From Beverwykella pulmonaria (taxonomy: Eukaryota > Ascomycota > Dothideomycetes > Pleosporales > Melanommataceae): DNA of 64,000 nucleotides. Below the pieces are notes generated by a model that did no database searches, had not been told where the DNA came from, and saw only the letters and a list, made by a program, of their open reading frames with translations. The stretch covers positions 936,851-1,000,850 of the forward strand of contig BCHH01000014.1 in assembly GCA_001599595.1 (NCBI GenBank), written 5' to 3'. Each line of letters starts with the position of its first letter. Positions within the stretch are counted from its first letter, which is position 1. Made by a program: the position numbers and the translations under genes. This document shows, piece by piece, positions 41,493 through 52,386 of the stretch.

Positions 41493-43118
41493 ATGCCCGC
41501 ACCTCCTCCCCCCCCCATGCCGCCCATGGGCAGAGGCGCTGGAGGTCCGCCGCCGCCGCCTCCAATGCCTGGAATGAAGGCCCCCGGAGGCAAACCCAAA
41601 GCTGGAGCGGGAAGGGTGCGTTGCGACTTGCCCCAAGATATCTGATTCCCGAAGACGCGGGCATCACAGCAAGCTCAAGCTAACATGGCATCACAGGGAG
41701 CCCTTCTCGCAGACATCAGCTCGGGAACAAGACTGAAGAAGGTCACGGTGATCAACGATCGATCAGCGCCCATCGTGGGAAAGGTGTCAGATGGTCCCAG
41801 TGCACCGGCTATCCCAGGTGCGCCGCCCATTCCTGGCATGGGGAGACCCCCGGCACCTCCGTCAGGCCTAGCACCGCCTGTGCCTGGAGGTGGAGGGCGC
41901 GCGAGAAGCAACAGCGACACGGCGGGAGATGGAGCAAGAGATAGTTCAGCATCGAGTGGGCCGCCACAGCTAGGAGGACTGTTTGCCGGGGGGATGCCGA
42001 AGCTGCGGAAGGCGGGCGGTGTGAACACGGGCGCGGAAAGCAGCTCTCCATACCTATCAGATCCAGAGTCGTCGCGGAATTCAGCTCCCATAGCACCACG
42101 AGCGCCTCGAGGAGCAGCGCCCAAGCCACCAGGTGCAGCACCACCGCTGCCCGGAGCACGTCCGCCTCCCAACCCATCCATTGCAGCGTTGAGGAACAAC
42201 CTGAGGCCATCGTCCATGGTGTCGACACATTCAATGCCGGATATTGGCTCAAAACCAAGACCCCCACCTCCAATCGGGAAGAAGCCTCCCATCCCCCCTC
42301 CCACGTCCCGGAAGCCTTCTGGATTCGCACCTCCACCCCCAGCATCACCAGCACGGCCACCCCCATTACCTGGATCTGGTCCTCCACCGCCTCCGCTACC
42401 TCCTTCATCAGCCCCTCGACCGCCGCCCCTACATACGCCGTCTGCACCTCCTCCTCCACCACCCCCTACATCAAACCCCTCTGCGCCCCCTCCCCCTCCT
42501 CCACCACCGCCAAGTTCAGCTCCTCGACGGCCGTCAAACCGCTCAACACCGCCTCCCCCCCCAGGTCCACCAAAAGCGCACGCGCAAAAAGAAGATGATG
42601 ACGACGAGTACGACCCCTACCGATACAACAGCACACCGCCTCGACCTCCCGCAGCCCCTGCTCCACCCGCTCCCAAAGCCCCTACCAACGGACACAGCCC
42701 CTCCCTTGCCGAACAAGCCGCCCGCAACGCCTTTGGACGTGGTTCGCCTGCTGCTCCTCCTCCACCCCCACCCGTCAGTCCACCACCCTCCGCACCAAGC
42801 GCCGCTGCGCCTCCGCCTCCGCCAATGCTCTCTCCTTCAAGTCGCGCACAAACGCAACCTCCAATGCGCTCGATGCTAGATCCGAGCTCGTATACGCTCA
42901 CCAACGGCGGCTCAGGCGTGAAGAGTGGACCAACAAGTCCGGGCATAAGTCACGGCGCCCATGGACAGAAGGGCAAGATTGTGCCGATTCACGATCTGAG
43001 ATGGCGGTTCCAGGATGAAGGGCAGTTCCCGAAGCCAAGGGAGTTTAGTGGCGGGGCGAAGAAGTATAGGGCGGGGAGGGGGAGTAGTGTGCCGCTGGAT
43101 TTGAGCGCATATGAGTGA
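41493..43118 (+). CDS. vrp1: Verprolin / WIP-like actin regulator
   Basis: I model join(41493..41615,41697..43118), giving 514 aa. The 81-bp intron (GTGCGT...CAG) joins a polyproline exon (MPAPPPPPMPPMGR...) to GALLADISSGTRLKKV, a WH2 actin-binding motif. Long Pro-rich runs fill the middle (about residues 200-420). The C-terminus carries WRFQDEGQFPKPREFSGGAKKYRAGRGSSVPL, the WASP-binding element of verprolin/WIP. It links actin, type I myosins and Las17/WASP at endocytic patches. The frame is very Pro/GC-rich, so several spurious overlapping frames exist on both strands. Confidence 0.92.
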
Positions 43119-43632
43119 GCGATGGCGATTTCTTCTATTCTACTCTGTGGAATGGAAATGTGGATGTGTGCGTGTGTGTGTGGGATCTAGGGCCTTCGAG
43201 TAGACGGCGTTTGAGGACCAGACTGGATGTTTGGGTTTCTAGTTTTTGCTTGGGCTCTGGGATTTGCACAGATGGCGGATGCAGGTATGCATATCAAGAC
43301 TCTTGTTTGTTGCCTCTTGTGCTTGGAAATGCGTTTTGTCTAGGAAGCACGCGTGATACCGTGTGCCAGTTTTTAAATTCAAATTGTAGATAGGTGAAGA
43401 TATGCATGCCCTCTCTGTGCGCGTTAGTGATTTAAAGAGATGCTTTGTTCCTCGCACTACCTCTAAATTGAATGTTTCGGTAAAGTATCATGTACTGAGT
43501 AGGGTACGCACAACAGTTCTTCCGTGAATACTTAGACTTACGCAGATTTATTTACAGTAGTTGCTCTAATGCAATTTATACATATATCATACACGCTATG
43601 GGCTCGACTTTAGCTCTCTCCATCTGCCCTGC
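43119..43632. other. Intergenic between convergent genes
   Basis: This 514-bp gap holds the two 3' flanks and includes a GT-rich run at 43163-43178. I see nothing coding. Confidence 0.5.
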
Positions 43633-45571
43633 TCATTTAATCGTTTTCTTCACCACCTCCTTAACCTCCTTGGCCTCCTCCTTCAGAATCGCGCTAAGAT
43701 TAATCGTCTTCTCATCTACCCCCGCCTTCTTCTCCACCTCCCCTAACTCTTGTCCCCCCAAAGCCATTCTCCTTTGCTGATGGAATCCCCTATAATGCAT
43801 GAATCCGGCGACGCCCAGCCCCGTGATCATGCCACCGAAATGACTAGCATGGTCCGCTACCTTAAGTCCTCTCCGGGCATTGAAGCACTCGACCGCTACC
43901 ATGGCGACTAGCAACATTTTTGGCCAAAAAGCAACACTCGTGTCCTTGAGGAAGGGAATCTGAATGCGTTCTTGGTCGGTAAGAGCGAGGTACAACGATA
44001 CGACGCCGTAGACAGCAGCGGATGCGCCAACCGAGTGCGCCAAAATGGCGCCTTTTCCCAGATTGGCCCAGTAGAGGGTCGCGAGAGAGCCGATGGCGCC
44101 GGCGGATATGTACGTCCCCATGAACACGCCTCGTCCCACCATGTCGTGGCACAGGCTACCGGCCAGGATGAGGAAGAACATGTTACCGACGAGGTGCTCG
44201 TGCGTCATGTGCGTGAAGACGTTTGTGACGGACTGGACGGCGCGTGGGTACGCGGGGGTGTGCATGAAGTACTTGGTGAGGAAGGGCCAGAGGGGCGTCC
44301 AGCGCCAGGCGAGCCAGACGAAGAGATTGGCGGATACGAGGGCGATGAGGGTTGCGGTTGTGGGGGAGACGTCGGGCCAGATGCGGTATTCGGGCGATGG
44401 CGGAGTGTAGAAGTGTGCGAATCCGTAGCTGAGGAGGCAGACGACAAGAACGAAGGCTGTCATGGGGTAGAGGCGTTGGGGCTGGGGGTTTTTTTAGTAT
44501 CGCCACACCGCGGAGGAAGGGTGAGGGAAGACATACAACGGTCGTTTGGGCCAGCAATTCCTCTGGCGTCTTGAACGGCAGCTCGGACTTCTTCCGGTAC
44601 GCCTCCTGGATCTCCTTCCTATGGCTGATCTGCTCCCGCCCAAACACATCCACATACGCCGTCTGCCCGGGTCTCATGAGCCCCGTTCCACGAGGCGTCT
44701 TTACCCACTCGCCCGTCTCCAGTAGCTTCATTTCCTCTATCTCTTTCGCCTCCTTCTCCTCGGCCTTCTTCGTCACTTCCTCCAGCCGCTGCCGCCGCTT
44801 CTCGGCAATATTGCGCTCGAACTGCGAGGGGCCCGCATGCAGCATCCCAATCCTCTGGTTCTCTTCTTCCTGCTGCTGCTTCTCCTTATCAATCTCCTTC
44901 TGCTGGTCTCGCCATACGCGCGCGGGGTCCTTGTACTTGGATTCGTTCTCCGGGTCGGCGAGCCACAGCTCGTATGCGATGCGATTAGCTTCTTTCTCGG
45001 CCCATTGCTCAGCGGCGTGCCCCTCGTCTACCGGGAAAGTTTCGCGCAGCCATTCCAAGGCTTTGGTCGCGAGGGTGCGGTTTACGTGTGCATATTTATG
45101 GCCGAGGTTGTCGACGCCGTAGTCGGCGAGGGAGCCGGAGGTGCGCCGGTGGTGCAGGATGCGGAGGATGTTGTTGCCGTCTGTGTGGGAAACTTTGGAG
45201 CCGAAGATGGAGCGGATGGTATCGTTGTCTACTTCTCCTGTTGGCAGGGGCCCAATCTTTACGGTGCGTTTCTTGGGCGGAGGTAATTGTGTTGGGTAAG
45301 GACGCGGTGGAGAGGGGTTGTGCACTTTGGCGGCGGAGAGAGGGGTTGTGGAGAAGGCGTGTGATTGTTGATTTTGAAGCCTGGAATGCCGTGACTGTAG
45401 TAGAGAGAGCAGAGAGGGCCTGGTACTCGCATTGATATATGCCGAAGGAGAAGACGAGCAGAAGCGCCGCGTGAACGCACTCGTCACCGTGCTCGATTGA
45501 TGTGTGATGGGAGCCCCGGACCGCAGAGCAGCACATGGCCGCAAGAGGGCCCCGGGAAGAACATTGCTCAT
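43633..45571 (-). CDS. pcp1: Mitochondrial rhomboid protease (Pcp1/PARL type)
   Basis: I model complement(join(43633..44481,44537..45571)), giving 627 aa. The 55-bp intron is GTATGT...CAG. The N-terminus is a strong mitochondrial presequence (RFCSSSPSAYINASTRPSLL). A long soluble region with a charged coiled coil (residues about 200-290) precedes the rhomboid membrane domain. The catalytic dyad is visible as the Ser in SVGASAAVYG and the His in ADHASHFGGM. HEHLVGNMFFLILAG is the conserved loop/TM2. It cleaves inner-membrane proteins such as Mgm1. The pre-domain is longer than in yeast Pcp1. Confidence 0.9.
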
Positions 45572-45994
45572 CGCGATATTCGCGATCCGCACCGGACACA
45601 GGGCGACAAACACAGTTATATATACATTGAGGCCGTAGAGGGGCACGGGGGATGGACGAGTTGACTGAGGTTGATCCATCTACAAAATATCGACCTGCAG
45701 AAGCACAGACCCCACCATCCAGCCCTACGAGCCGAGCATTGTGCCCGCCAACGCGTCGCTTCCTCCAGGCTTCCACACCACTTCCCGAACAAAGAACAAC
45801 TCCAACCCTCCTTTGCATTCTTTGCCTATACGACACCCCCAAAGGCCCCGTTAGCCGCCCTGTTCCTCCGCGCAACCCTCCTCGCCCACTCCACCAATCG
45901 CTCCACCCCCCACCCACTCCCCCCAAACCCATACTCAGCCCCGCAATTCACCAGCATCCCTTCCAATTCTTCTGCCTTTACCACACCCTTCGAC
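45572..45994. promoter_or_regulatory. Bidirectional promoter, pcp1 / tma17
   Basis: This 423-bp gap lies between divergent start codons. The half near Tma17 is C-rich. Open frames crossing it continue upstream of the Tma17 ATG but look like untranslated leader. Confidence 0.5.
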
Positions 45995-46438
45995 ATGTCC
46001 GCGACTGCGCTCCCCATAACCTCCGCCCGCTTCGCGGCCGCCCTCCGCGAGCTCCCCGTCTCCTCACTCCACGCCAAAGTCTCGGAGCTGCAGAACGCCA
46101 TCGCGCACCTGGAAAAGAGCAATGCCGAGCTGGAGGAGTTTGTGAGGGAGCACAACGATCAAGATTGCTATGAGGCGTTGATGGAGAATCGGGAGGTGGT
46201 CGAGAGGAACAAGGAGAGAATTGAGCTGATAAGGAAGGAGGTGGTTGAGCTGAGGGGGCTGCCGTGGGTGGTGGAGAGTGAGGACAAGACGACTGGGAGT
46301 GCGCCGCCTCAGCGTGTGGCGAGTGCGGATGCGCCGAATGGTACCGCTAGGAGTGAGAGTGCCAATAGAACGGGAGAGCCGCAACAGCAGACAAACGGTG
46401 CCGCAGCGGCAGAAGCAGAAGAGGGCGTCTTCTTGTGA
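45995..46438 (+). CDS. Tma17/Adc17-like proteasome assembly chaperone
   Basis: This is a single-exon 147-aa protein. The first ~90 residues form a helical hairpin: ALRELPVSSLHAKVSELQNAI, AHLEKSNAELEEFV, then DCYEALMENREVVERNKERIELI. That order matches fungal Tma17 (Adc17), which helps pair Rpt6 with Rpt3 in the 19S proteasome base under stress. The rest is a disordered Ala/Glu/Gln tail. The ATG at 45995 begins the first plausible MSATAL start; the open frame upstream has no support. Confidence 0.75.
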   Translation: MSATALPITSARFAAALRELPVSSLHAKVSELQNAIAHLEKSNAELEEFVREHNDQDCYEALMENREVVERNKERIELIRKEVVELRGLPWVVESEDKTTGSAPPQRVASADAPNGTARSESANRTGEPQQQTNGAAAAEAEEGVFL

Positions 46439-46976
46439 AGGAATACTCCACGTCTTGCTCTCAAATACCCTCTCATCTACCTTCGACATCTGATCCTCGA
46501 GGACCGAGTATCGAAGCACCTCGGAGATCTAAAAGCTCCCCCCTTTCTATACAACGTAGGCCAGTCACATCTCTAGTAGACGACAGTCCTAACAACACCA
46601 GAAGCTCTTCGGAAGCAGGAGCCTATGTTCCCAATTTGATGATACTTTCGGAGACCGAAGACTACATCTCAACCTTGCATTGGTGCTTGCTGCCCACCAT
46701 CGAATTAGAATCTCAACGAAGACGAAGGAAGGTTCAAACGCTACCAGGCCCTTGAGCCTTCAAATTAGTATGATACGTTGCCATAACACTTTATACATGA
46801 CATCGAGAGTTATATAACGGGAGCACGGTTCTTATCGAGCACTTGTCTGTGTCACTCATTTGAGCACCAAACAATCAACAAAAAGCTCATTGGAATGTAC
46901 TGCTAACTAAATGCAATATCAGGACGAAGGAAACTATGTAGATACAGAAAAGATCCAAAGTACAAGACACAACACA
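46439..46976. other. Intergenic between convergent genes
   Basis: This 538-bp gap contains only 3' flanks. Open frame 46435-46755 has no recognisable content. Confidence 0.5.
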
Positions 46977-48457
46977 CTAGCAGCCGTTGAGGACAGGTCT
47001 CGCATCCACTGAGACGTCCTTGACGCTGACGAAGGGCTTTTTGACAGTGCCGTTGGTGAGAACTTTGTGGATACCGTTGACGCCGTTGGTGATGCCATTG
47101 GTACCATTCTCAACTGGCTTCTGGACACCATTGGCAATTAGTTTCTTCTCCAAAACAACCTCCTTCTGCTCCTGCTCATTCGTCTTCGCAATATCCACCG
47201 TCTTGAAAATGCCCTCGACCCACTGGAGGATATACCTCCTCGCATTCGGCTCTCCCATATGTTTCGAGTCCTCAAAGAATCTGCACTCCTTTACACTCCC
47301 ATACCTCAGTGGGAGCAAACAATCTTCAATAGGGAAAAGTTCGTCCAGCATGCCGTTGATCAGCAGCAGCCTACAGCTCTCCATCTCCAAAATCCCGTTT
47401 TCCAACAAGGAGAACCGCGGGCGCGAATCGATCTTCATCTTCTCCACATCCTCGTACCCGAATTTGAGCGCGAGCACTTGGGTAAGGTCGAACGGGTACT
47501 CCATGTGACTCGCAATTTCAAGCCACTCGGGATCGAACATAGAGTGGCAGCCCCCGCCCTGCGCGACGACGCCTGCGAGCCGGTCTTTGTGCGTGTGCGC
47601 AATGCGCATAGCGTAATATCCCCCGGCCGACACACCCCACGCAACCACTTTGCCCTTCTGGATCCAGGGCTGCTTGTCAATCCAGTCCAGCACGCTCGAC
47701 CAAAGCCGATCAGGCGACGTAGGATCATTCGGATCCGCCGGGCAATCCCCCGTCCCCGGGATCTCGACGCCGATGCTGGCCCATCCTCTTGATATATGGT
47801 GCGAGGACGGCATTGTGTGCTCAGTCCTATACCCATCCAGCCCATAGATCTGCAGCACCGTAGGGAAAGACTGTCCCGGCTGCGCACCAGGCGGAAGTCT
47901 TACCGTGACCGGAATCGTGCGGTATTGTTCCTTCGAGCCTGGGAGCGCATGCGTGTGTGGGATTAGATGTTCGACGAGAGGTGCTTCAAGGAGCGCGGAG
48001 CCCTTGAAAAATGCTTCTTTCTGGAGGACAAAGGCGTGTTTCTGGCGGGGGGAGATGGGACAAGGTTGCCGTGCGGTACGGTACACACATGCAGCGCGGA
48101 GGTACAGTTCGCTTGCCAACTCGAGATCGCCCGACTGCTGGGCTATCTCAGCGCGGGAGACGAGGGATTCGGCGACGGGGAAGAAAGGAGCCGAGTAGGT
48201 GTCGAAGTCGTAAGGCGGGTAGATGTTGTGCTAATGCGAGTCAGGTGAAATTTGGACGAGGCCACTGGGGAATGGGTAAGACATACCTCAGCAAAGTGCG
48301 CGAAGACTTGCTCGAAATCTTCCAGCTTGCCTTCCATGAAGGGGTAGATCCCGAGAGAGGCCCGCTTCTTCCATTTTAGGTTCCAGAGCGCGGAGATGGA
48401 TTCGTGGTGGGCGCCTTTCTTGCCTTCGCCGGCGCCGATGAAATATGGGGGAGGCAT
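46977..48457 (-). CDS. Ayg1-like polyketide-shortening alpha/beta hydrolase
   Basis: I model complement(join(46977..48230,48287..48457)), giving 474 aa. The 56-bp intron (GTATGT...TAG) joins FAHFAE to HNIYPPYDFD. The N-terminal block (LWNLKWKKRASLGIYPFMEG) and the core (TVLQIYGLDGYR, EIPGTGDCPADPNDPTSPDR, WGVSAGGYYAMRIAHTHKDR) match Aspergillus Ayg1. The nucleophile is Ser in GVSAGG. DELFPIEDC supplies a likely Asp and SKHMGEP the His. Ayg1 cleaves the heptaketide YWA1 to 1,3,6,8-tetrahydroxynaphthalene in DHN-melanin synthesis. The C-terminal ~70 residues are a low-complexity Gly/Asn/Val tail absent from Ayg1. No polyketide synthase lies in the window. Confidence 0.88.
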
Positions 48458-49986
48458 GATGATGAAAAGTTTGGAATGAGAGTAGATGTGGGAATCAAAG
48501 GGAAATAGAAATAGAAACAATGGGAGGTTATAGCAGAACCGGATAGTGCAAGTGAAGAAACTCGTGTACTGTACCAAAATACAAAGCAGCACTATAACTT
48601 CGTCTTATACTCTGAACGACCGCTTTACTAAACCACACCTTCGGTATTCGAACTCACATGTACCTACCACCGCATTATTCGTTCAGCGAGAGGACAGTGT
48701 CTAAGAAGTGTGGCTGGAGCTAAGTTCCAGGGTCTCTTGTAGCCAAGCTTCGGAACCCGAATGAGGCACAAATCGACGGCATGCAGGTGTCAGCACCACG
48801 CTTTCGGGTGCGAAAGCAAAAGAAATGGATTCCGAGGATGCGGTTGGAAATGCAGGCCAACGCCGGCAGAACGGCTAGGTGTGCCACTTCACGTTTACCC
48901 TTTCCGACCATGATTGTTGGCCTAGCCTTGCTACACGGTACTATAGCTGGAAGGAAGGACTTTCGCGGACTTCGATGGTTTTGCGCTCAAGGCAACGATA
49001 GATGATGAATGAAAAGGCTGAGCCTGAGATCTGCCATAGCGTGTCAAGAGCTACGCATTTTCGCTGTTTTTCTTGATCTATTTGGGCTGAATATCAACAA
49101 GCCTATTTCTGCGTGTCTTAACAAAACATTCACTCCCCGAAACGTGATGAAATATGCGCCATTCTGCCACTAGTTTTCATGTTCATGTTTGCTCCAGGGC
49201 CAATTCAAAGATCCACGATGCCCAATTTATTTGATTCAATTCAATGTATTATATTCAGTGATGTTGCCCATTGGATTTTCCATAGTATAACACCTTAGAA
49301 GAAGCCATCCTACACTAACAAGGCCAAATAGCATAAACAATTATCCTCATCAACAAGGAAAGAAAATATAAGCAACTATCCCCTATCAACAGAGCAAGGA
49401 ACCCCGACTACCACCGCCGACTCTTCGGAACAAAGTCTCGCCTTCTTCCGAGACTAAGTTTCGCGAATACAACCGTTTCCTAACCCACCCCTATGTTCTG
49501 CATCCCCGTTTCCGCACCAACATAAGGTTATTTGTGGCTGAGAATGCGTGATTCGAGGAGAGAGAGTTACTCTTGAAGGCTGCGAAAATTAGTTTATCAA
49601 GATTTATCCATGCTGTCACTTCTGCTATGGTAAGTGCATGAAGTAGAAGTGGTTTGGTGTGGAGGACTTAAAGAAAATTATGTGCCCGGGATGCGGAGTG
49701 GAGGCTTTGGCTGCTGGGATTTAAAAAGAGGGTATGAGTATACATCGGCTGTGGATGTAAGGAATTATCTAGTGGCCATGGCATACGAGTACAAGGTACA
49801 GTGTGGGGTTCTGAATGAAATTTACAATACATGTTCGATTTATTGTTAGAAGAAATTGTTTGCCGAATACTCCCTTTGCGTACTCAGTGATCTGATCCGC
49901 AATAAAAGACCAACCAACGTTCTGACTCAAATCTAATATACGCGTACAGTAGATTGAAAAGAAATTCATTCTCCATCAATACAAAG
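48458..49986. other. Intergenic, 1.5 kb
   Basis: This lies upstream of the Ayg1-like gene and downstream of the oxalyl-CoA synthetase gene, both on the minus strand. It is AT-rich from 49080 onward. Small frames (48781-49005, 49634-49849) have no recognisable content. Confidence 0.45.
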
Positions 49987-51829
49987 TCAGTGCAGCGCCT
50001 TCGTCTTCTTTCCACCCTGAACAAAAGAAAGACTGCCTCTGCAGAACGAGCTCACGCGGGAAACCATGGAGCGACCAATACTAAGGAAGTGAGCAGGCGT
50101 CTGGACTGGAGCGGGAGTCGCTTGAGGAAGAGCTATGGTCTGTTGCGCTTGAGTCTTCTCGGGAGTCGCTACAGACTTTTGTAGTTGGATCTCAGGCGGA
50201 GAATTGCCCTGTTTCTCCGTCGCAATCATAGCCGAAGCAACATGGCGGCGTTGCACCTTCCCAGTTGCCGTCTTCGGCATATTCTGTGTGAAGAAGACCT
50301 ACCATGATTAGCTTCGCACTCAAAAACTGGAACTTGTCTTCATACCTTCTTCGGAATCTTAAACTTCGCAGCACGCTCACTGTACCACGAGATCAGCTCC
50401 TCAGTCGTGAGGGTCTTCCCGTCCTTGAGACAGATGGCAACAGCGACATTCTGCCCATACAGCTCATCCTCAATCGCAAAACTGACTGCCTCAGCAATAC
50501 ACGGATGTTGCGCGAGAGTATTGTCGATCTCAATCGGACTAATTTTCTCTCCGCCCTTGTTAATCAACTCCTTGATCCTTCCAGTGAGAAAGAGATACCC
50601 CTCCTCATCTAGGTATCCCTGGTCTCCGGTGCGGAAATGTCCAGTAGAAAAGAAAGGAGATGCGATTCCAGAGCCGATGTATCCCGAAGTTACGTTAGAG
50701 CCTTTGATGCAGACTTCGCCGATTTGGCCCTGGGGAAGCGCAGTACCACAGTCATCCATTATGGCGAGCTCGACGCCTTGGGGTTTGCCGACTGAGCCGG
50801 GCTTGCGGCTGGCAGGGGGTAGTGGGTTAGATGTCATCTGATGGGCGGCTTCGGTCATGGCGTAGGCTTCCAGCACGGGTGCTCTCATCAAGGTCTCGAG
50901 CTGCTGGTGTACGGTCGGCGACAGTGGCGACGAGCAGGAACGCACGAAGCGGATTTTGGGCATTGGGTTGGGCATCTCGTTTTTTAGGAGGATTTGATGC
51001 ATCGTTGGCACGGCAGTGTACCAGTTGGCGCCGTGATTGACAAAGTCGTGCCAGAAGTCCTTGGCTGAGAAACGCGCAGGGACGATCACAGATCCACCGC
51101 TCATCAAGGGGGAGAGGAAGCCAGCTAGGAGGCCATGGACGTGGAAGAGTGGCATGACGAGGTATGTGCGATCGGCCGGGGAGAGAGCGTACGTTGCTTG
51201 GATGTTCGCCATGGTCTGGCAGAGATTCTGGTGGCTAAGTGGAACCTGCTCATATCAGTATCTGTCAAGTTTCATACGAAGCATATTCCACTTACAGCTT
51301 TCGGCCTCCCAGTCGTTCCACTGGTGTGCAGAATCAAAGCCACATCCTCTGGCGCAGGCTCATGAACACCAGCTCTCTTCTTGATCCTTAAGCCATCTCT
51401 CTCGCCGACTTCTAGCGAAACTTCCGATCCATTCCAATACACTTCCGCAATAGCGACGTTGCATTTTCGCGCCGCTTTGATCACTTCGCCGCCGCCCTTA
51501 ATTGCGCCCCTCGGCACAAGAACCAGCGGCGCTTTCAAGTCGTCAAAGTAAAACTCAAACTCATCCTGCTTGTATGCAGGATTGAGCGGAGCACAAATAG
51601 CGCGCTGAAGTGCGACTGCTAGAAATGCAATGACAAATTCGAGACTGTTGGGGAGGGCGATGCCGACGGCTTCTTTTGGGGAGATTCCGACTGCGGCGAG
51701 TTTTTTCTGAAATGACAAGACTTGGTTGAGAAGTTGTGTATGGGAAAGGTTGATCGGTGCTGATTCGCTAGGGATGATGATTGCGGGTTGGTCCGTCTTT
51801 GCAGACAGGCAGGAATGGAGAGTCGACAT
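49987..51829 (-). CDS. Oxalyl-CoA synthetase (Pcs60/AAE3-type acyl-CoA ligase)
   Basis: I model complement(join(49987..50298,50346..51245,51296..51829)), giving 581 aa. The introns are 47 and 50 bp. The ANL-superfamily motifs are complete: LILHTSGTTGRPKA (P-loop), YAMTEAAHQMTSNPLPP, TGDQGYLDEEGYLFLTGRIK, ELINKGGEKISPIEID and the C-terminal KTATGKVQRR Lys. The MTEAAHQMTSNPLPP stretch is typical of the AAE3/Pcs60 oxalyl-CoA synthetases. It makes oxalyl-CoA from oxalate, ATP and CoA. After the catalytic Lys there is an unusual ~75-residue Gln/Pro-rich extension ending in ALH, and no peroxisomal SKL signal is present. A decarboxylase of the same pathway is divergent on the other side. Confidence 0.88.
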
Positions 51830-52386
51830 GATCGGGCAGAAAAGAAATTGATAGAGAATGTGTTTACAAAATGAACAGGGAGAACAAGATTGAAACTGGG
51901 ATGTATGAATCGAGAGGAGTTAATTGTTATACAGTCTCCACGATTTGGTACTGGTACAACATTGTTGGGGTCCATTATGTCTCGGTAACCGTGATCGAGA
52001 CTCGGAGCTGGCGCACTGGCACACATGAGATCTAGTGGTCTGGCAAATACGGTAGGTTGGAAACTAAACCAATCCAAACGACCCTTCTGTTCTGTTAGCA
52101 GTTTTCTTTACCTAGGAATTAGGACCTGAATTCAAATCAACTCAGGGTTCCGAAACTACTGTGGTTGTGGGGCGTAAGCGGTCACGGTCGCTTTCCGACG
52201 CACCTGCTATGGTCCCGGAACATCGCAATTAAGTTAGGGTGTCCACATCCATCGAAACGGATCAAGAACAATACTCTAGGTCTTTGGATTTGGCGAACAT
52301 TCTTCTCGTCACCTACCTTTCCTCAATCACTCATTTTTTTACTACGTCCCTTGATACCCATCACTACATTTCTTCACTTTATCAGT
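51830..52386. promoter_or_regulatory. Shared promoter of the oxalyl-CoA synthetase and decarboxylase genes
   Basis: The two oxalate genes are head to head with 557 bp between start codons. The arrangement fits coordinate regulation, but no specific operator was recognised. Open frames crossing this region are shadows. Confidence 0.5.

Noticed and set aside
41375..42950. Several overlapping long frames (for example 41675-42304 and 41809-42462 minus, 42244-42879 plus)
   Set aside because: All overlap the proline-rich verprolin exon, where GC-rich codons keep other frames open by chance.
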